Below are positions 18,145 through 28,421 of a stretch of DNA of 64,000 bases, one piece after another; positions within the stretch are counted from its first letter, which is position 1, and each line of letters begins with the position of its first letter. A program made the position numbers and the translations under genes. Location: positions 63,302 through 127,301 of the forward strand of contig DOAQ01000028.1 in NCBI GenBank assembly GCA_003506435.1, read 5' to 3'. Source of the DNA: Prolixibacteraceae bacterium (GTDB taxonomy: Bacteria; Bacteroidota; Bacteroidia; Bacteroidales; Prolixibacteraceae). The notes below the pieces were generated by a model. That model did not search any database. It worked only from the letters and a program-made list of their open reading frames with translations, and was not told the origin of the DNA.

Positions 18145-20157
18145 ATGTATACAAATTCAACTTTTTTTAAGACTTATAATTTAAACCAGATAAAAATTAT
18201 TCTGGCAACAATTCTTTTGTTTTTTGTTACCGAAACTATTGCTAAAGAAATCCATCCTGAAAATAAACAAACCAATCCGACATTAAATAAGGATGAATTT
18301 AATTTTTCAATACGATCATCCCATCCAAGGATTATAGCCAATGAAGAAGATTTTAAAAGGATTAAACATCTCTATAAAAACAAATCGAACAAATACATAA
18401 CATGCTGGATTGATGTTCGGTTAGCAAAAGCAAAGGAATTGCTGGACGAAAAATTCGACAATCCAGAAAGCAACTCATACATCGGTTATTATTTGTACGA
18501 CGGTGTGAGGACTAATGCCGGAGGCAGGATGTTAGGCGCCATTAAAGAGTTGTCGTTTGCATACAAAATGACGGGGGAACCTGCCTATGCCCAGAAAGTA
18601 TGGTATTTGTTAAAACGGGCAGGTATACCGGAAAAGGGAACGGCGCCTTCAAAAGTATTGTTCCCGGACTGGTACCCAAAATTTTTCCTCGATTTATCGG
18701 CAATGGCGTCTGCTTACGCGATTGGGTACGACTGGTGTTATGATTTCTTTTCAGAAGAACAAAAAACATTTATCGAATGCACTATTATAGAATATGGATT
18801 GACCCCGGCATTTGAACTCATGACAAAAGATTCTGAAGCCTTTGAGTTGCGGGGCAATCATAACCGGAATGTAGTAAAAAACACCGGGATTATTCTGGCG
18901 GCCTTGTCGATCGCTGATAAGTATCCCGATTTGACTGCAAAAATTGTTAAGACCGGAATCGACAACATACAATACATGATGCCGGAATTTGCACCGGACG
19001 GCGCATGGTTTGAAAGTGTCGGTTACTGGAGTTATACCATAGTATATTTTATCCCGCTTATTTCCTCTCTTGAAAAATCATTGGGAAACGACTTTGGATT
19101 AATGGACTATATCGGGCTTGGGCGTACAGGAGAATTTGCATTGCAAGCCACCGACCCGCTTGGCGCAAATAATTTTCATGACGGGAGTGATTCAAAAGTT
19201 TACGCAGCAAGTCCTGCCATATTCTGGCTGGCAAAGTATTTCGGGAAACCTGAACTAACAGCCGCCAAACTTGACTTTATGATCCAAAATAACATGGATG
19301 CCGACCTTTACGATATTCTGTGGTATGATACAACGGTTACCCGTCCCAAAACACAACTTGAGAAGGATGCTTATTTCGGAGGTGTTGAATTCGTATCCAT
19401 GCGGAAAGAGTGGGGCAATCCTGAATCAACATGGGTTTCCTTTCATGGAGGGCAAGGAGAAGGAAGTCACGCACACTTGGATGGCGGAGCCTTTATTTTT
19501 GATGCTTTAGGGGTACGCTGGGCCTGTGATGTTCATAAAGAAGATTACAATATTGGTGGTTACCGTTCTTATACAGAAAGCAAAAGAACTTATTACAGGG
19601 TAAGAACTGAAGGGCATAATACGCTTGTTATCAATCCGGATAAAAGTGTTGGGCAGGATTTGGATTCATTTATGAAGGTTATAAAATATGTTCCGAGGGA
19701 AAACAACCCTTTTAGCGTTTTAGATATGACAAGTGGATATAAAAATGCCGCCTACCGTGCAGTAAGGGGGTATATGCTTGCAGATAACCGGAATTCTCTG
19801 ATCATTCGTGATGAACTGGAATTAAAAGGTAGTAATTCGGAAATTTATTGGTTTATGCACACCCAGGCTGATGCAAAAGTGGTTGGAAAAAATAAAGTGA
19901 TTCTGACCAAAGAGGGGAAAAAGATGGAACTGGAATTTGTAACCAATGTTGAAGAGGCACAAATAGCAATAGTCCCTGCTGAACCTTTACCTTCCTCGCC
20001 CGAGCCGTTTGCAGGTAAACAGTCGGATAACAGCGAATATCGTAAAGTACAAATCCGTTTAGTTGCTACTGGCAAAGTACACCTGACGGTAAAACTAAAA
20101 CCGGCAGAAGCTGAATATCAGCCTGTCATAGATATACCAATTGAAAAATGGAATTAA
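18145..20157 (+). CDS. Secreted heparinase II/III-family polysaccharide lyase
   Basis: A 670-residue exported protein (signal about 15-33). The first half is a toroid of alpha-hairpins containing RGNHNRN (Asn238, His239), a place where lyases of this fold keep charge-neutralising and catalytic residues. The second half is a beta-sandwich opened by GGQGEGSHAHLDGGAFIFDALG (His442, His444), the heparinase II/III signature region. Beta-elimination of a uronic-acid polysaccharide is expected, giving unsaturated ends for the GH105 enzyme just upstream (11-base gap). PL12, PL15, PL17 and PL21 share this architecture; I cannot decide among them, so the substrate (alginate, glucuronan, rhamnogalacturonan or a glycosaminoglycan) stays open. 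Confidence 0.8.
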   Translation: MYTNSTFFKTYNLNQIKIILATILLFFVTETIAKEIHPENKQTNPTLNKDEFNFSIRSSHPRIIANEEDFKRIKHLYKNKSNKYITCWIDVRLAKAKELLDEKFDNPESNSYIGYYLYDGVRTNAGGRMLGAIKELSFAYKMTGEPAYAQKVWYLLKRAGIPEKGTAPSKVLFPDWYPKFFLDLSAMASAYAIGYDWCYDFFSEEQKTFIECTIIEYGLTPAFELMTKDSEAFELRGNHNRNVVKNTGIILAALSIADKYPDLTAKIVKTGIDNIQYMMPEFAPDGAWFESVGYWSYTIVYFIPLISSLEKSLGNDFGLMDYIGLGRTGEFALQATDPLGANNFHDGSDSKVYAASPAIFWLAKYFGKPELTAAKLDFMIQNNMDADLYDILWYDTTVTRPKTQLEKDAYFGGVEFVSMRKEWGNPESTWVSFHGGQGEGSHAHLDGGAFIFDALGVRWACDVHKEDYNIGGYRSYTESKRTYYRVRTEGHNTLVINPDKSVGQDLDSFMKVIKYVPRENNPFSVLDMTSGYKNAAYRAVRGYMLADNRNSLIIRDELELKGSNSEIYWFMHTQADAKVVGKNKVILTKEGKKMELEFVTNVEEAQIAIVPAEPLPSSPEPFAGKQSDNSEYRKVQIRLVATGKVHLTVKLKPAEAEYQPVIDIPIEKWN

Positions 20158-20186
20158 TAGCTTAAAGAACTTAAACTAAAATTGTC

Positions 20187-23100
20187 ATGAATTTATTAAA
20201 GAAAAGTAAGTACGTTTTATTAATAACGGGAATCTCCCTCTTTTTATGTTCTTCAGCTTTTCAGAAAAAAGAAAATGCTGGGAGTGAGTTTAGCTTAGAT
20301 ATTCGTCCGTTTGGAGAGTTATGTTATTGGTCAGAGCAAACAGGAGTTTTGGACAAGTCCCTTGAAAAAGGAAACCTGATTAAAGTTCCTCAAACTGCAC
20401 CATCCGAATGGAACCTTGGCGTTTGGTGGAACGAGGAACGGGATATTAACCGGATAGAAATTGACTATGAAGGCAAAGTTTCCGAATCTCTGGCGAAAGA
20501 AACAAAAGTCCAGTATTGGTTTAAAACCTGGCCGAGAGAGGCTCCGGAGGACCATAAAATTGAAGACCATCTTGATGATCCCTGGCAGGGCGAATGGCTG
20601 ACGGCAGAAACGGGTTGCCAAATAAAAGGCAACAGTGTTGTATACACTTTTGATCCAATTACTGAGAAAGAGAATAATCTTGCCGTTAATCTGCCAAAAC
20701 CTGTCGACTACAGAAGGACGCTTAAATTCAGGTTACTCTATAACAGCAATCCCCCGGAGATTAAATCGCTACGGGTATTTACACCCACAAAAAGTAAAAA
20801 ATTATCGGTTCGGATTGAGCTTGGTTGCGATAAACCGGTGAATAAAGCAATCGAAGGCAACCTCGAAATTTTCAATGGGAAAATTGAAAAGGTATCGGGA
20901 TGGAAATGGAACGGCGCCGATAAAATGACCGAAAAAGACAGGTGGAAGTTTCAACTCAAAAATCAACCAAAAGGAATTTTAGTTGACTTGGTTGTTGCCG
21001 AACCAACATTAGGTGGTTCCACTGATCTGACTATTGTCACAGTCCGTTCTTCAGAAGGAAACTTTTCATTCTTAGCCGATGATTTGAAAAGGGGCCCGAT
21101 ATATATTCCGGCCTATTCAGCTTTTATAACACTTGCTTCCGACCCGGTTAAATTTTCGGAAGCCAACATCAAAAATGGGCAGACTGTACGTGAAAAATTA
21201 CAAGTTGAACCGGAACAAACCTACGACAGGGCTTGCCGGGAGATTCCTGAGTTAAGTGTAGTAAAACGTGAACAGGGCGGGGTGCTTTATTTGCCGTTGG
21301 CTTCTGACGCAAGTTGGCAGAAATTCGGTTTTGACTGGGGTGGCAATTTTTACATGGATAAATATTTGACAAGAGCTAAAGGCAGGGAATTGGAACGTTG
21401 CCTCTGGGAAGGAGAACAGTTCGACTGGTCAATCGGGACAGGTAAGGAACCCGTCTATGTCCGCGATGATAAAAATTCCCACATGTCGGTTTTGAACGAT
21501 TATATTCCTGTCCCCGAAGTCACCTGGGCGCAGGAAGGTTTGTTGTACCGCGAAGAAGCATTTACAACCTTACTCGAAGGCCCGTTGTCGCCTTATGACC
21601 CACAACGGAACGAGCAAACGCCTGCTATTTTAATGGTTAAGCTTGATGTATCAAATCCTTCCAACACTGAAAAAACGACCCACGTTTGGTTAAAAGGGAA
21701 ACCTATTGACAAGCTTTTACTGGATGATTTATTTATCATGGACGAAAAAAATGAAAAAGCGTATATCCGTGCCGGGATAAAACTTCCGGAGGGCGTTTCA
21801 TCTTCAGAGGTAAAAGCAGTGGGTGATGCTGTATCTATGTCTTTTGTCGTCCCTGCAAATCAAACAAAAACCGTCTATTTTTCCGTACCCTTTGTTGGCG
21901 ATTTAACCGAAAACAGTAAACCGAAAATAACATCACTCAACTATAATCAGGAAAGACAGCGCGTTGTTTCCTATTGGCGTGACGTTGTGAATGAATGTGT
22001 CCCGTTTAATGTACCCGAACGGAAGTTTAATGAAATGGGGCAATCTGCTATTACACACATCCGCATGAGCGCGACGAAAGACCCCAAAAGTGGTTTATAT
22101 ATGGTATTTGCTTCAGCTTTTAAACATCCTGTATTTGCCAATGAAGCAGCATTCCAAATCGTTTATCTTGATAAAATTGGCGACCATCAGACAGCAGCCA
22201 GCTATTTGGAAACTTTCCTTAAACTTCAGGGAAGAGTTCCCATGCCAGGTACTTTTACCGGTGACCAAAGCGGCGTATTGAACGGGGCGAAAGTCGATGA
22301 AGAATATGATTATTCAAGTTCTGCCTATAATATGCACCATGGAACGGTGCTATGGGCTTTGGGGGAACACTACCTGATGTCGCAGGATTCCGAATGGTTG
22401 AACCATGCTGCGCCCAATATGGTTAAAGCTGCTGATTGGATAATTAACCAACGAAAAAGTACCAAATTGGTTGATAAGGATGGGATTCCTGTCATGCAAT
22501 ATGGGATGCTCCCTGCCGGGCACCTGGAAGATAATCTCGATTGGGGATTTTGGTACGCTGTAAATGCCTACTCCTATTTGGGCCTGAAAACAACTGCTGA
22601 GGCCTTTGCAAAAGCAAATTTACCGGAAGCTGCCCGTTTGGAAAAAGAAGCACAGGATTATTTGAATGATATAAGAAACTCGGTTAAGCGGGCGAGTGAA
22701 TTATCGCCGGTGGTACGTTTGAAAAATAATACCTATGTTCCTTTTATCCCGTCGAATGTTTACCAACGGTTCCGTTATTTCGGACCCATGCAGTCAGGTT
22801 TTTATTCCAGATATGGTAAAAACTCACTTATTACCTATCGCCTCTCAGCAACCAGGGAAGCTTTATACGGCCCGATGATCCTGATCACAACCGGCATTGT
22901 CGATCCTTTTGAACCTCTTGCCGAAGCCATTTTAGACGACTGGGAAGACAATATCACTTTGACCAGTTCGCTGGGGCAGCATATCCACGGGGTTGTCGAC
23001 GATGAATATTGGTTCAGCCGGGGAGGCATGGTTTTCCAGGCAAATCTTCAGAATCCGATACAATCTTATATTTTGCGAAATGAAATCCCTGCAGCTATCA

Positions 23101-23585
23101 GGGGTATATATAATGCAATGGTTTCCTGTTTGTACCGGGATGTTAATCTCTTTACAGAAGAATATCGTCGATGGGGCGTTGGTAGCGGACGCTTGTATAA
23201 AGTTCCTGATGAAGCCCGCTTTTTAAACCGGGTGTGTGATCTGTTGGCAATCGAATCGGGAGACGAACTCTGGCTTGCCCCGGGAACCCCCAGATATTGG
23301 CTCGAACCGGGGAAAGTCATTAGTTTGTACAATGCAGCTACAGGTTTTGGCAATGTTTCATTCGAAATGAAAAGTGGTAAAAAGCCCGACACTATTGAGG
23401 CAAGTATAAATCTTCCGTTAGGTATTCCTGAAGGGAAAGTCAAATTGTTTGTCCGCGCACCATTCGGGAAGCCAATGAAATCAGTATTGGTAAACGGCAA
23501 GGAGTGGAAAAGATGGGACAACGCTAATGAATCAATCGTTTTACCCACACATGAAAAAACAATAGATTTAGTGGTATCTTATTAG
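20187..23585 (+). CDS. Large secreted six-hairpin-like protein, unrecognised family
   Basis: An 1132-residue exported protein; the signal (LLITGISLFLCSSAFQ) contains a Cys that could be a lipobox. The N-terminal ~590 residues are beta-rich (an Ig/sandwich-like part with LSLDIRPFGEL-type strands and WWNEERDINRIEIDYEG). Residues about 600-1030 are helical with repeated Tyr/Trp-rich hairpins (YSSSAYNMHHGTVLWALGEHYL, DNLDWGFWYAVNAYSYLGL, DDEYWFSRGGMVFQ), as in (alpha/alpha)6 glycosidases. The end is a small beta domain. I do not recognise an exact family. Acidic residues for hydrolysis may be in KVDEEYDYSSS or LEDNLDW. It is 29 bases after the lyase, so it acts in the same degradation system, perhaps as a glycosidase on a larger oligosaccharide. 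Confidence 0.7.
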   Translation: MNLLKKSKYVLLITGISLFLCSSAFQKKENAGSEFSLDIRPFGELCYWSEQTGVLDKSLEKGNLIKVPQTAPSEWNLGVWWNEERDINRIEIDYEGKVSESLAKETKVQYWFKTWPREAPEDHKIEDHLDDPWQGEWLTAETGCQIKGNSVVYTFDPITEKENNLAVNLPKPVDYRRTLKFRLLYNSNPPEIKSLRVFTPTKSKKLSVRIELGCDKPVNKAIEGNLEIFNGKIEKVSGWKWNGADKMTEKDRWKFQLKNQPKGILVDLVVAEPTLGGSTDLTIVTVRSSEGNFSFLADDLKRGPIYIPAYSAFITLASDPVKFSEANIKNGQTVREKLQVEPEQTYDRACREIPELSVVKREQGGVLYLPLASDASWQKFGFDWGGNFYMDKYLTRAKGRELERCLWEGEQFDWSIGTGKEPVYVRDDKNSHMSVLNDYIPVPEVTWAQEGLLYREEAFTTLLEGPLSPYDPQRNEQTPAILMVKLDVSNPSNTEKTTHVWLKGKPIDKLLLDDLFIMDEKNEKAYIRAGIKLPEGVSSSEVKAVGDAVSMSFVVPANQTKTVYFSVPFVGDLTENSKPKITSLNYNQERQRVVSYWRDVVNECVPFNVPERKFNEMGQSAITHIRMSATKDPKSGLYMVFASAFKHPVFANEAAFQIVYLDKIGDHQTAASYLETFLKLQGRVPMPGTFTGDQSGVLNGAKVDEEYDYSSSAYNMHHGTVLWALGEHYLMSQDSEWLNHAAPNMVKAADWIINQRKSTKLVDKDGIPVMQYGMLPAGHLEDNLDWGFWYAVNAYSYLGLKTTAEAFAKANLPEAARLEKEAQDYLNDIRNSVKRASELSPVVRLKNNTYVPFIPSNVYQRFRYFGPMQSGFYSRYGKNSLITYRLSATREALYGPMILITTGIVDPFEPLAEAILDDWEDNITLTSSLGQHIHGVVDDEYWFSRGGMVFQANLQNPIQSYILRNEIPAAIRGIYNAMVSCLYRDVNLFTEEYRRWGVGSGRLYKVPDEARFLNRVCDLLAIESGDELWLAPGTPRYWLEPGKVISLYNAATGFGNVSFEMKSGKKPDTIEASINLPLGIPEGKVKLFVRAPFGKPMKSVLVNGKEWKRWDNANESIVLPTHEKTIDLVVSY

Positions 23586-23660
23586 TAAAAAAGGTAATAT
23601 ACACACCATAATTTTTCGACAGTTTGTGGTTTTAATGATAGAGGGGTAATGAAAAAAACA

Positions 23661-24872
23661 TTAAATATCCCCACGATTTTTTAAAGACCTGTCAAAAATA
23701 GTTGCTTTAAGAAATAGTTGCTTGTTTTGGCTTTCATTAAAACCGCAAACTGTTATTAACACTTTGTCTATTCCACTGTCATATATTCTGGCAAATTTGA
23801 CATCGTTTTTATGCATATTGCCATATTCATCTTTTGCCCTGAAATGACAGCCGCAAATTAAGGAATACAGTATTTTATCGTAGGGCAGATTAAAAGTCAA
23901 CGCTAAATTAATCGCCCCGGCCAATCGGTCTTCAGATCCAAGTTTACGCATTAAATCACACCCAACCCTGAAAATTGTATCGCCCAAAGCTTTATTTCTG
24001 AAACGCGATAGTAAATCATCAATATGCCCGATTAAGCTTTCAGGTGTAAATTCGTCGGGGTATTTTTTGATTAAAATATCAGCCGACTGAAGCATTGTTG
24101 CCCTCACCTGGTCATAAATTTCAGGAATATCAAGCGCTTCGTAAAGATAACAGAACCCGGGATTGTGTAAATATCCGAGATAAGCTGCTGTGGCATGTCC
24201 AAGATTATGGATGAATAATTTACAATCAACCCAGGCTTTTATATTTTCTTTGGGCGAGAGCCCTTCTACTTTTGGAATTGGATTTCTAAAAGCTTTTTTA
24301 CTAACAATTAAAGTATTGTACGGCTCGGCAAAAATTTGAAGGAAGTCAGCTTCGATGTCCTTTTTCTGCATGATCGGGACCATTTTACCGATACTTGTTT
24401 CAACAAACCCAACCAGTTTTTCCAACGGATAATTTTCAGGCAAAAGTTTGGTTAATTCTGAATGGAAGTAATTATCGGCATCGCGCATATTTTCGGCAAT
24501 GATGATATCAAGCGCATAATTCTGATCCAACTTATACCGTTCCAGCAAACCTTTCGCAAGTAGCGGAAACAGATCTTTCAATCCTCCTAAGCCCACCGAT
24601 ATGGCAACAATACCGGCAGTTGCAACTTCATAAATCACTTTTTCACCATCGGTCAAAGAAACTCCCCTGACGTTTTTGATGTTCAGGATTTGATCTGTTC
24701 CTGATTTAATAACGACGTTATAGTTGTTGCGATGATTCAATTCATCGATGACAGGTTTGAAAATATCAATAAAAACTACCTCATACCCGCCAACGCTGAA
24801 TAATTGTCCGATGAATGATCTGCCTATCTTCCCTGCTCCGAACAGGGCCAATTTGTTTTTAGTAATTTCCAT
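23661..24872 (-). CDS. Mannitol-1-phosphate 5-dehydrogenase-like polyol-phosphate dehydrogenase
   Basis: A 403-residue member of the long-chain mannitol dehydrogenase family. It shows an N-terminal Rossmann motif (FGAGKIGRSFIG, residues 11-22), VETSIGKMVP (158-167) and the catalytic K218-x3-H222-x3-H226 set (KLFIHNLGH), then the C-terminal helical domain. Family members oxidise mannitol-1-P, tagaturonate or fructuronate; length and motifs are nearest the sugar-phosphate enzymes. Its ATG directly abuts the TGA of the upstream kinase gene, so translation is coupled. A kinase-dehydrogenase pair points to oxidation or reduction of a phosphorylated product in this pathway. The specific substrate is unknown. 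Confidence 0.78.
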   Translation of the reverse strand: MEITKNKLALFGAGKIGRSFIGQLFSVGGYEVVFIDIFKPVIDELNHRNNYNVVIKSGTDQILNIKNVRGVSLTDGEKVIYEVATAGIVAISVGLGGLKDLFPLLAKGLLERYKLDQNYALDIIIAENMRDADNYFHSELTKLLPENYPLEKLVGFVETSIGKMVPIMQKKDIEADFLQIFAEPYNTLIVSKKAFRNPIPKVEGLSPKENIKAWVDCKLFIHNLGHATAAYLGYLHNPGFCYLYEALDIPEIYDQVRATMLQSADILIKKYPDEFTPESLIGHIDDLLSRFRNKALGDTIFRVGCDLMRKLGSEDRLAGAINLALTFNLPYDKILYSLICGCHFRAKDEYGNMHKNDVKFARIYDSGIDKVLITVCGFNESQNKQLFLKATIFDRSLKNRGDI

Positions 24873-26078
24873 TCAACATCCGATCTGTTTCAAATAATCT
24901 TGCTGAATTCCGTGGACAAAATTCAATTTTTCACCCTGATATTTTTCGAAATAAGTTCCGCCTATCGTAAAACAAGCAGAACCTCCCGAAGCAATTCCCC
25001 AGGAAACGGCTTCTGCCAGATCAAATTCTCCTTTTGCCTTGTTTTTTAATTGCCAGGCGAGCGAACAAATAATTCCCCCGGCAAAATTGTCGCCGCACCC
25101 TGTAGTGTCTCGTTGGTCGGCAGGAATGGAAACGAGATCAGATGTAATTTTTCTGGAAATCGGCATCCGGATCGGAGTATTTGTTTTTAGAAACAGATTG
25201 CCATTCGAGAATGCAACAACATCGGACGCGCCATTCGTTATAATAAAGGAAGAAACGTCTGAAGAAATATAAAAATCGATAGCAGCGTTGATTGATTTTT
25301 GACCACTGATTTTAAGGGATTCTTCTGCGCTCATGATCAGTACGTCGATCAGGCCATAACTTTGCTCACTTTTTCCGAGGGGCCAGGGGACTCCTGGATT
25401 TTCCTTTTCATTCCGGAAATCGTAAACTGTATTGACCACGGTGAGACAATTTTTCTTCTTTGCCTGTTGCAGCAAAATGGTAAGATCATCGTGAATCTGA
25501 GGCATCAGGGCTGTTCCTCCAAAACAAACAATATCAGAATTGAAAAATTCTTCGCCCAGCATGGTCTTATCGAAAAACCAGGCAGCGCCGATATTATTTA
25601 TAAAAGTCCTCTCCCCGTTCCCGTTATTATATGCCGGGTCGGAAAGGACATTAGTAAAAGGAGTAGTATATTTTTTATTTTTAGAGTAATTGCGAATATT
25701 CAGCGGCAAGCGTTTTAATGCCTCGAAAATACGCTCTGAAGTTTCGTCTTCCCCTGCAATACCAAAAAATTTCACTTCATATTCTTCTTTATTCAAAAGC
25801 TGGGAAGCATGGATCAATGAAACAAGGCTCGGCCCGCCCAGATTAAATATATCGGGAGATTGAGGCCCTACAATTTCGGCCAGTATTTCAGGGAAGGGTT
25901 TGTTTGAAAATTTTTCAAGTTCTTCGGTAAAAATAAGTTTCCCGGGGCTCATGCCCCCGTCGCCTTCCTTTTTCGAAAGGTATTTTTTGCACGAAGAACT
26001 GGTGAAATCAATATTTGTATAAAGAAAGTCGGCAAGTGCACAGCCGACGCCCGAAATAATAATCTTTTTTGAGTTCAT
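24873..26078 (-). CDS. PfkB-family sugar kinase
   Basis: A 401-residue ribokinase-fold kinase. The C-terminal signature DTTGCGDNFAGGI gives catalytic Asp330 with the anion hole GCGD; the N-terminal part holds the substrate lid and FNLGGPSLVSLIHASQLL. It is longer than typical ribokinase (about 310) and closer in length to nucleoside/fructokinase-like outliers. It is fourth in a five-gene minus-strand operon and is translationally coupled to the dehydrogenase gene that follows (TGA directly next to ATG). It would phosphorylate the sugar or polyol made by the isomerase-like and aminotransferase enzymes upstream. Substrate unknown. Confidence 0.8.
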   Translation of the reverse strand: MNSKKIIISGVGCALADFLYTNIDFTSSSCKKYLSKKEGDGGMSPGKLIFTEELEKFSNKPFPEILAEIVGPQSPDIFNLGGPSLVSLIHASQLLNKEEYEVKFFGIAGEDETSERIFEALKRLPLNIRNYSKNKKYTTPFTNVLSDPAYNNGNGERTFINNIGAAWFFDKTMLGEEFFNSDIVCFGGTALMPQIHDDLTILLQQAKKKNCLTVVNTVYDFRNEKENPGVPWPLGKSEQSYGLIDVLIMSAEESLKISGQKSINAAIDFYISSDVSSFIITNGASDVVAFSNGNLFLKTNTPIRMPISRKITSDLVSIPADQRDTTGCGDNFAGGIICSLAWQLKNKAKGEFDLAEAVSWGIASGGSACFTIGGTYFEKYQGEKLNFVHGIQQDYLKQIGC

Positions 26079-26141
26079 ATTGAAAAAATCTAAAAATTCA
26101 AAATTGCCACTGTTGTTTCAGGACGATGTTTTTTATCACGG

Positions 26142-27503
26142 TTACTCTTCCCGTGCTTCAAAAGTAAAAATAGTTTTGCGAAATCCTTTGGTTTTTATAA
26201 AACCTACTATCATCCCGATTAATATCCAGATACTCCCGGCAATTTTTGCCTGATTGCCCAGGTTTATCCAAATGAAAAAACAAAACAGGAACCCGATAAC
26301 AGGAGGGGCAATATTGATAAACTTCCTGCTTTTTTCTTTTATAAAGAAATGGGAAAAAACAGATAGGTTGACTCCCATAAAAGCTATAAATGCGCCAAAA
26401 TTGAGCATTTCGGCAGTAAGCTGGAAGTTGAGTACAAACACGCCAACTAACGTAATGGCTCCAACGAACAAGACATTATTACGCGGGATGAAACTTTTTG
26501 AATCAACAGCCCCAAAAAATTTCCTGGGCAAGGCATTTTCCCTGCCCATGCCATACAACAGCCGTGCAGCGCCAAGCATCGCCCCAATGCCTGCCCCCAT
26601 GGCAGATACTAACAAACTTACGTTGAGCAGATGGAAAAGGAAATTGCCCCCGGCTTTTTGTGCAACAAATACAAAGGCTGTATCAATATCGGGGAAATTG
26701 CCCCATTGCCCCCAAACAAGCTGTGCCACATAAACTTCAACCGATGCTATTATACCTGTGAACAAACAGGTCAAAACTGTAGCCAGCATAATATTCCTGC
26801 GCGGGTTTTTTACCTCCTCTGATAGGGTTGAAATACCATCGAACCCAATATAGGTCAATGCGGCTATTGATGTCCCCGATAAAACCAATGGAAGTGAAAA
26901 AGTTGCCGGATCATAAAATGGCCGGGTAAATTGGCCGGGATCAAGTCCTGTCAATTTTAACAGGTACCGGACACTATAAATTATGAATATCAAAACCACA
27001 ATACTCAGGATAATTATCAATATTTGATTATTCCTGGCATTTGTCTTTACCCCTCTTAAATTTAACAAGGTAAATAGTAACGCAAAAAATACTGCAAATA
27101 CTGCATACGGAATTCCGGGCAAAATATTCATCATTGTTTTGCTGCAAAATATGGAGCACAAAATCGGATTAAGCATATAATCCATCACCATGCCCCAACC
27201 GGTCAGGAATCCCAACGATGGATGGATTGAACGGCCCACATAAGAAAAAGCAGAGCCTGCCAAAGGATAAACACTTGCCATACGCCCATAACTGATAGCT
27301 GTAAAAAGCATCGCAATCATGGCAATCAATATGCTGGTGACAACATGCCCTTTCGCCTGGTTGCTTATAATCCCGAAAATTGGCAGGGGTGCAGTAATTG
27401 TAATGACTACTATCCCATAGAATATCAGGTCCCACAAACCTAAAGCCCTTTTTAAATGAGGGGGTTCGTTTTGATGTTTTTCTTTAGGTTCGTTTATATT
27501 CAT
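26142..27503 (-). CDS. APC-superfamily permease (amino acid/polyamine/organocation type)
   Basis: A 453-residue membrane protein with about 12 hydrophobic segments. It has the APC landmarks LGLWDLIFYGIVVITITAPL in TM1, YPLAGSAFSYVGRSIHPSLGF near TM2-3 and IGFDGISTLSEEVKNPRRNI after TM6. APC members carry amino acids, amines or other small zwitterions, and a permease of this type inside a sugar-kinase operon suggests that the substrate bears an amino group. The gene is 63 bases before the kinase. What it transports is inferred only. Confidence 0.82.
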   Translation of the reverse strand: MNINEPKEKHQNEPPHLKRALGLWDLIFYGIVVITITAPLPIFGIISNQAKGHVVTSILIAMIAMLFTAISYGRMASVYPLAGSAFSYVGRSIHPSLGFLTGWGMVMDYMLNPILCSIFCSKTMMNILPGIPYAVFAVFFALLFTLLNLRGVKTNARNNQILIIILSIVVLIFIIYSVRYLLKLTGLDPGQFTRPFYDPATFSLPLVLSGTSIAALTYIGFDGISTLSEEVKNPRRNIMLATVLTCLFTGIIASVEVYVAQLVWGQWGNFPDIDTAFVFVAQKAGGNFLFHLLNVSLLVSAMGAGIGAMLGAARLLYGMGRENALPRKFFGAVDSKSFIPRNNVLFVGAITLVGVFVLNFQLTAEMLNFGAFIAFMGVNLSVFSHFFIKEKSRKFINIAPPVIGFLFCFFIWINLGNQAKIAGSIWILIGMIVGFIKTKGFRKTIFTFEAREE

Positions 27504-27537
27504 TGGTTCTTTAAAAAAGATTAATCCGGTTTTGTTT

Positions 27538-28347
27538 CTATTTCAAAAACTCCATCGTTTTTTTCAGCGATTCTTCTGAGTCGCCGACCGGCCAGTATTC
27601 CAGTCCAAAGTAGCCATTATATCCCGTTTGATCGATAACATCAAGAATAAAACGGTAGTTGATTTCTCCTGAATAGAGTTCATTCCTCCCCGGGAGATTA
27701 GCCGAATGAAAATGACCAATATTTTCGATATTATTTTTGATGGAATTTACCAGATTCCCTTCCATGATTTGCATGTGGTAAATGTCGAACAATAATTTCA
27801 GGTTCGGGCTCCCGATTTGTTTTACAATATCGAACCCTTTTTTCGACGATGTGAGGTAATACCCGGGATGGTCGATGGTTGAGTTCAATGCTTCCAAAAG
27901 CAGGGTAATTCCTTCTTTTTCGGCAATTGCCACCGCCGATGAAAGCATTTCCAAAACCGAATCGTGTTGCGCTTCCAACGAAACGCCTTCTAAGATATTC
28001 CCTGTACAGGTAATCATTTTATTGCATTTCAGCTTTTTAGCCACAGCGATCGTATCCTCTAAACGGGCTAAATATTTCACTTTGTCTTTACTATTTGTCA
28101 GCGAGCCACCAATTGCGCCATCTGATGAATTGACAACAATATCATTGACAACAATATCCAGATCGGAAATTATTGTTGCAATCTCATCGATATTTTTCGG
28201 CGTAGGGATCAGGTTTACTCCATCGAATTCGTAATCCCAAAACCAGAACTCAATAGCTTTGTAGTCCAATGCTGCAATCTTCCTGATTTTATCAGAAGAA
28301 TTAAATCCCGGGAATAAGGGGTCAATACATAAATCTATTTTGGGCAT
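27538..28347 (-). CDS. Hydroxypyruvate isomerase-like TIM-barrel sugar isomerase/epimerase
   Basis: A 269-residue xylose-isomerase-like TIM barrel. Sequence marks typical of the hydroxypyruvate isomerase branch are LLLEALNSTIDHPGYYL (first metal Glu), LLFDIYHMQIMEGNL (Asp/His), IGHFHSANLPGRNEL and GYFGLEYWP (last metal Glu). Related enzymes isomerise or epimerise keto-sugars, and some act on inosose or ketoses rather than hydroxypyruvate. It lies 34 bases upstream of the permease. Here it probably converts a keto intermediate between the aminotransferase and the kinase (inference). Confidence 0.78.
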   Translation of the reverse strand: MPKIDLCIDPLFPGFNSSDKIRKIAALDYKAIEFWFWDYEFDGVNLIPTPKNIDEIATIISDLDIVVNDIVVNSSDGAIGGSLTNSKDKVKYLARLEDTIAVAKKLKCNKMITCTGNILEGVSLEAQHDSVLEMLSSAVAIAEKEGITLLLEALNSTIDHPGYYLTSSKKGFDIVKQIGSPNLKLLFDIYHMQIMEGNLVNSIKNNIENIGHFHSANLPGRNELYSGEINYRFILDVIDQTGYNGYFGLEYWPVGDSEESLKKTMEFLK

Positions 28348-28421
28348 GATATTATTCTTTTAAAAATTAAAATGAATGATTTGATCCTATCCTTTTCAAA
28401 CAACATACAGATTGCCTGAAA

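Noticed and set aside
23066..23548. 160-codon minus-strand open frame inside the 1132-residue gene
   Set aside because: Antisense shadow of a long gene with no motif and no promoter-like sequence.
26254..26733. 159-codon plus-strand open frame opposite the permease gene
   Set aside because: It overlaps the antisense of a clear 12-helix permease gene, and its Lys/Pro/Thr-rich, motif-free composition is what a shadow of membrane-protein codons gives.
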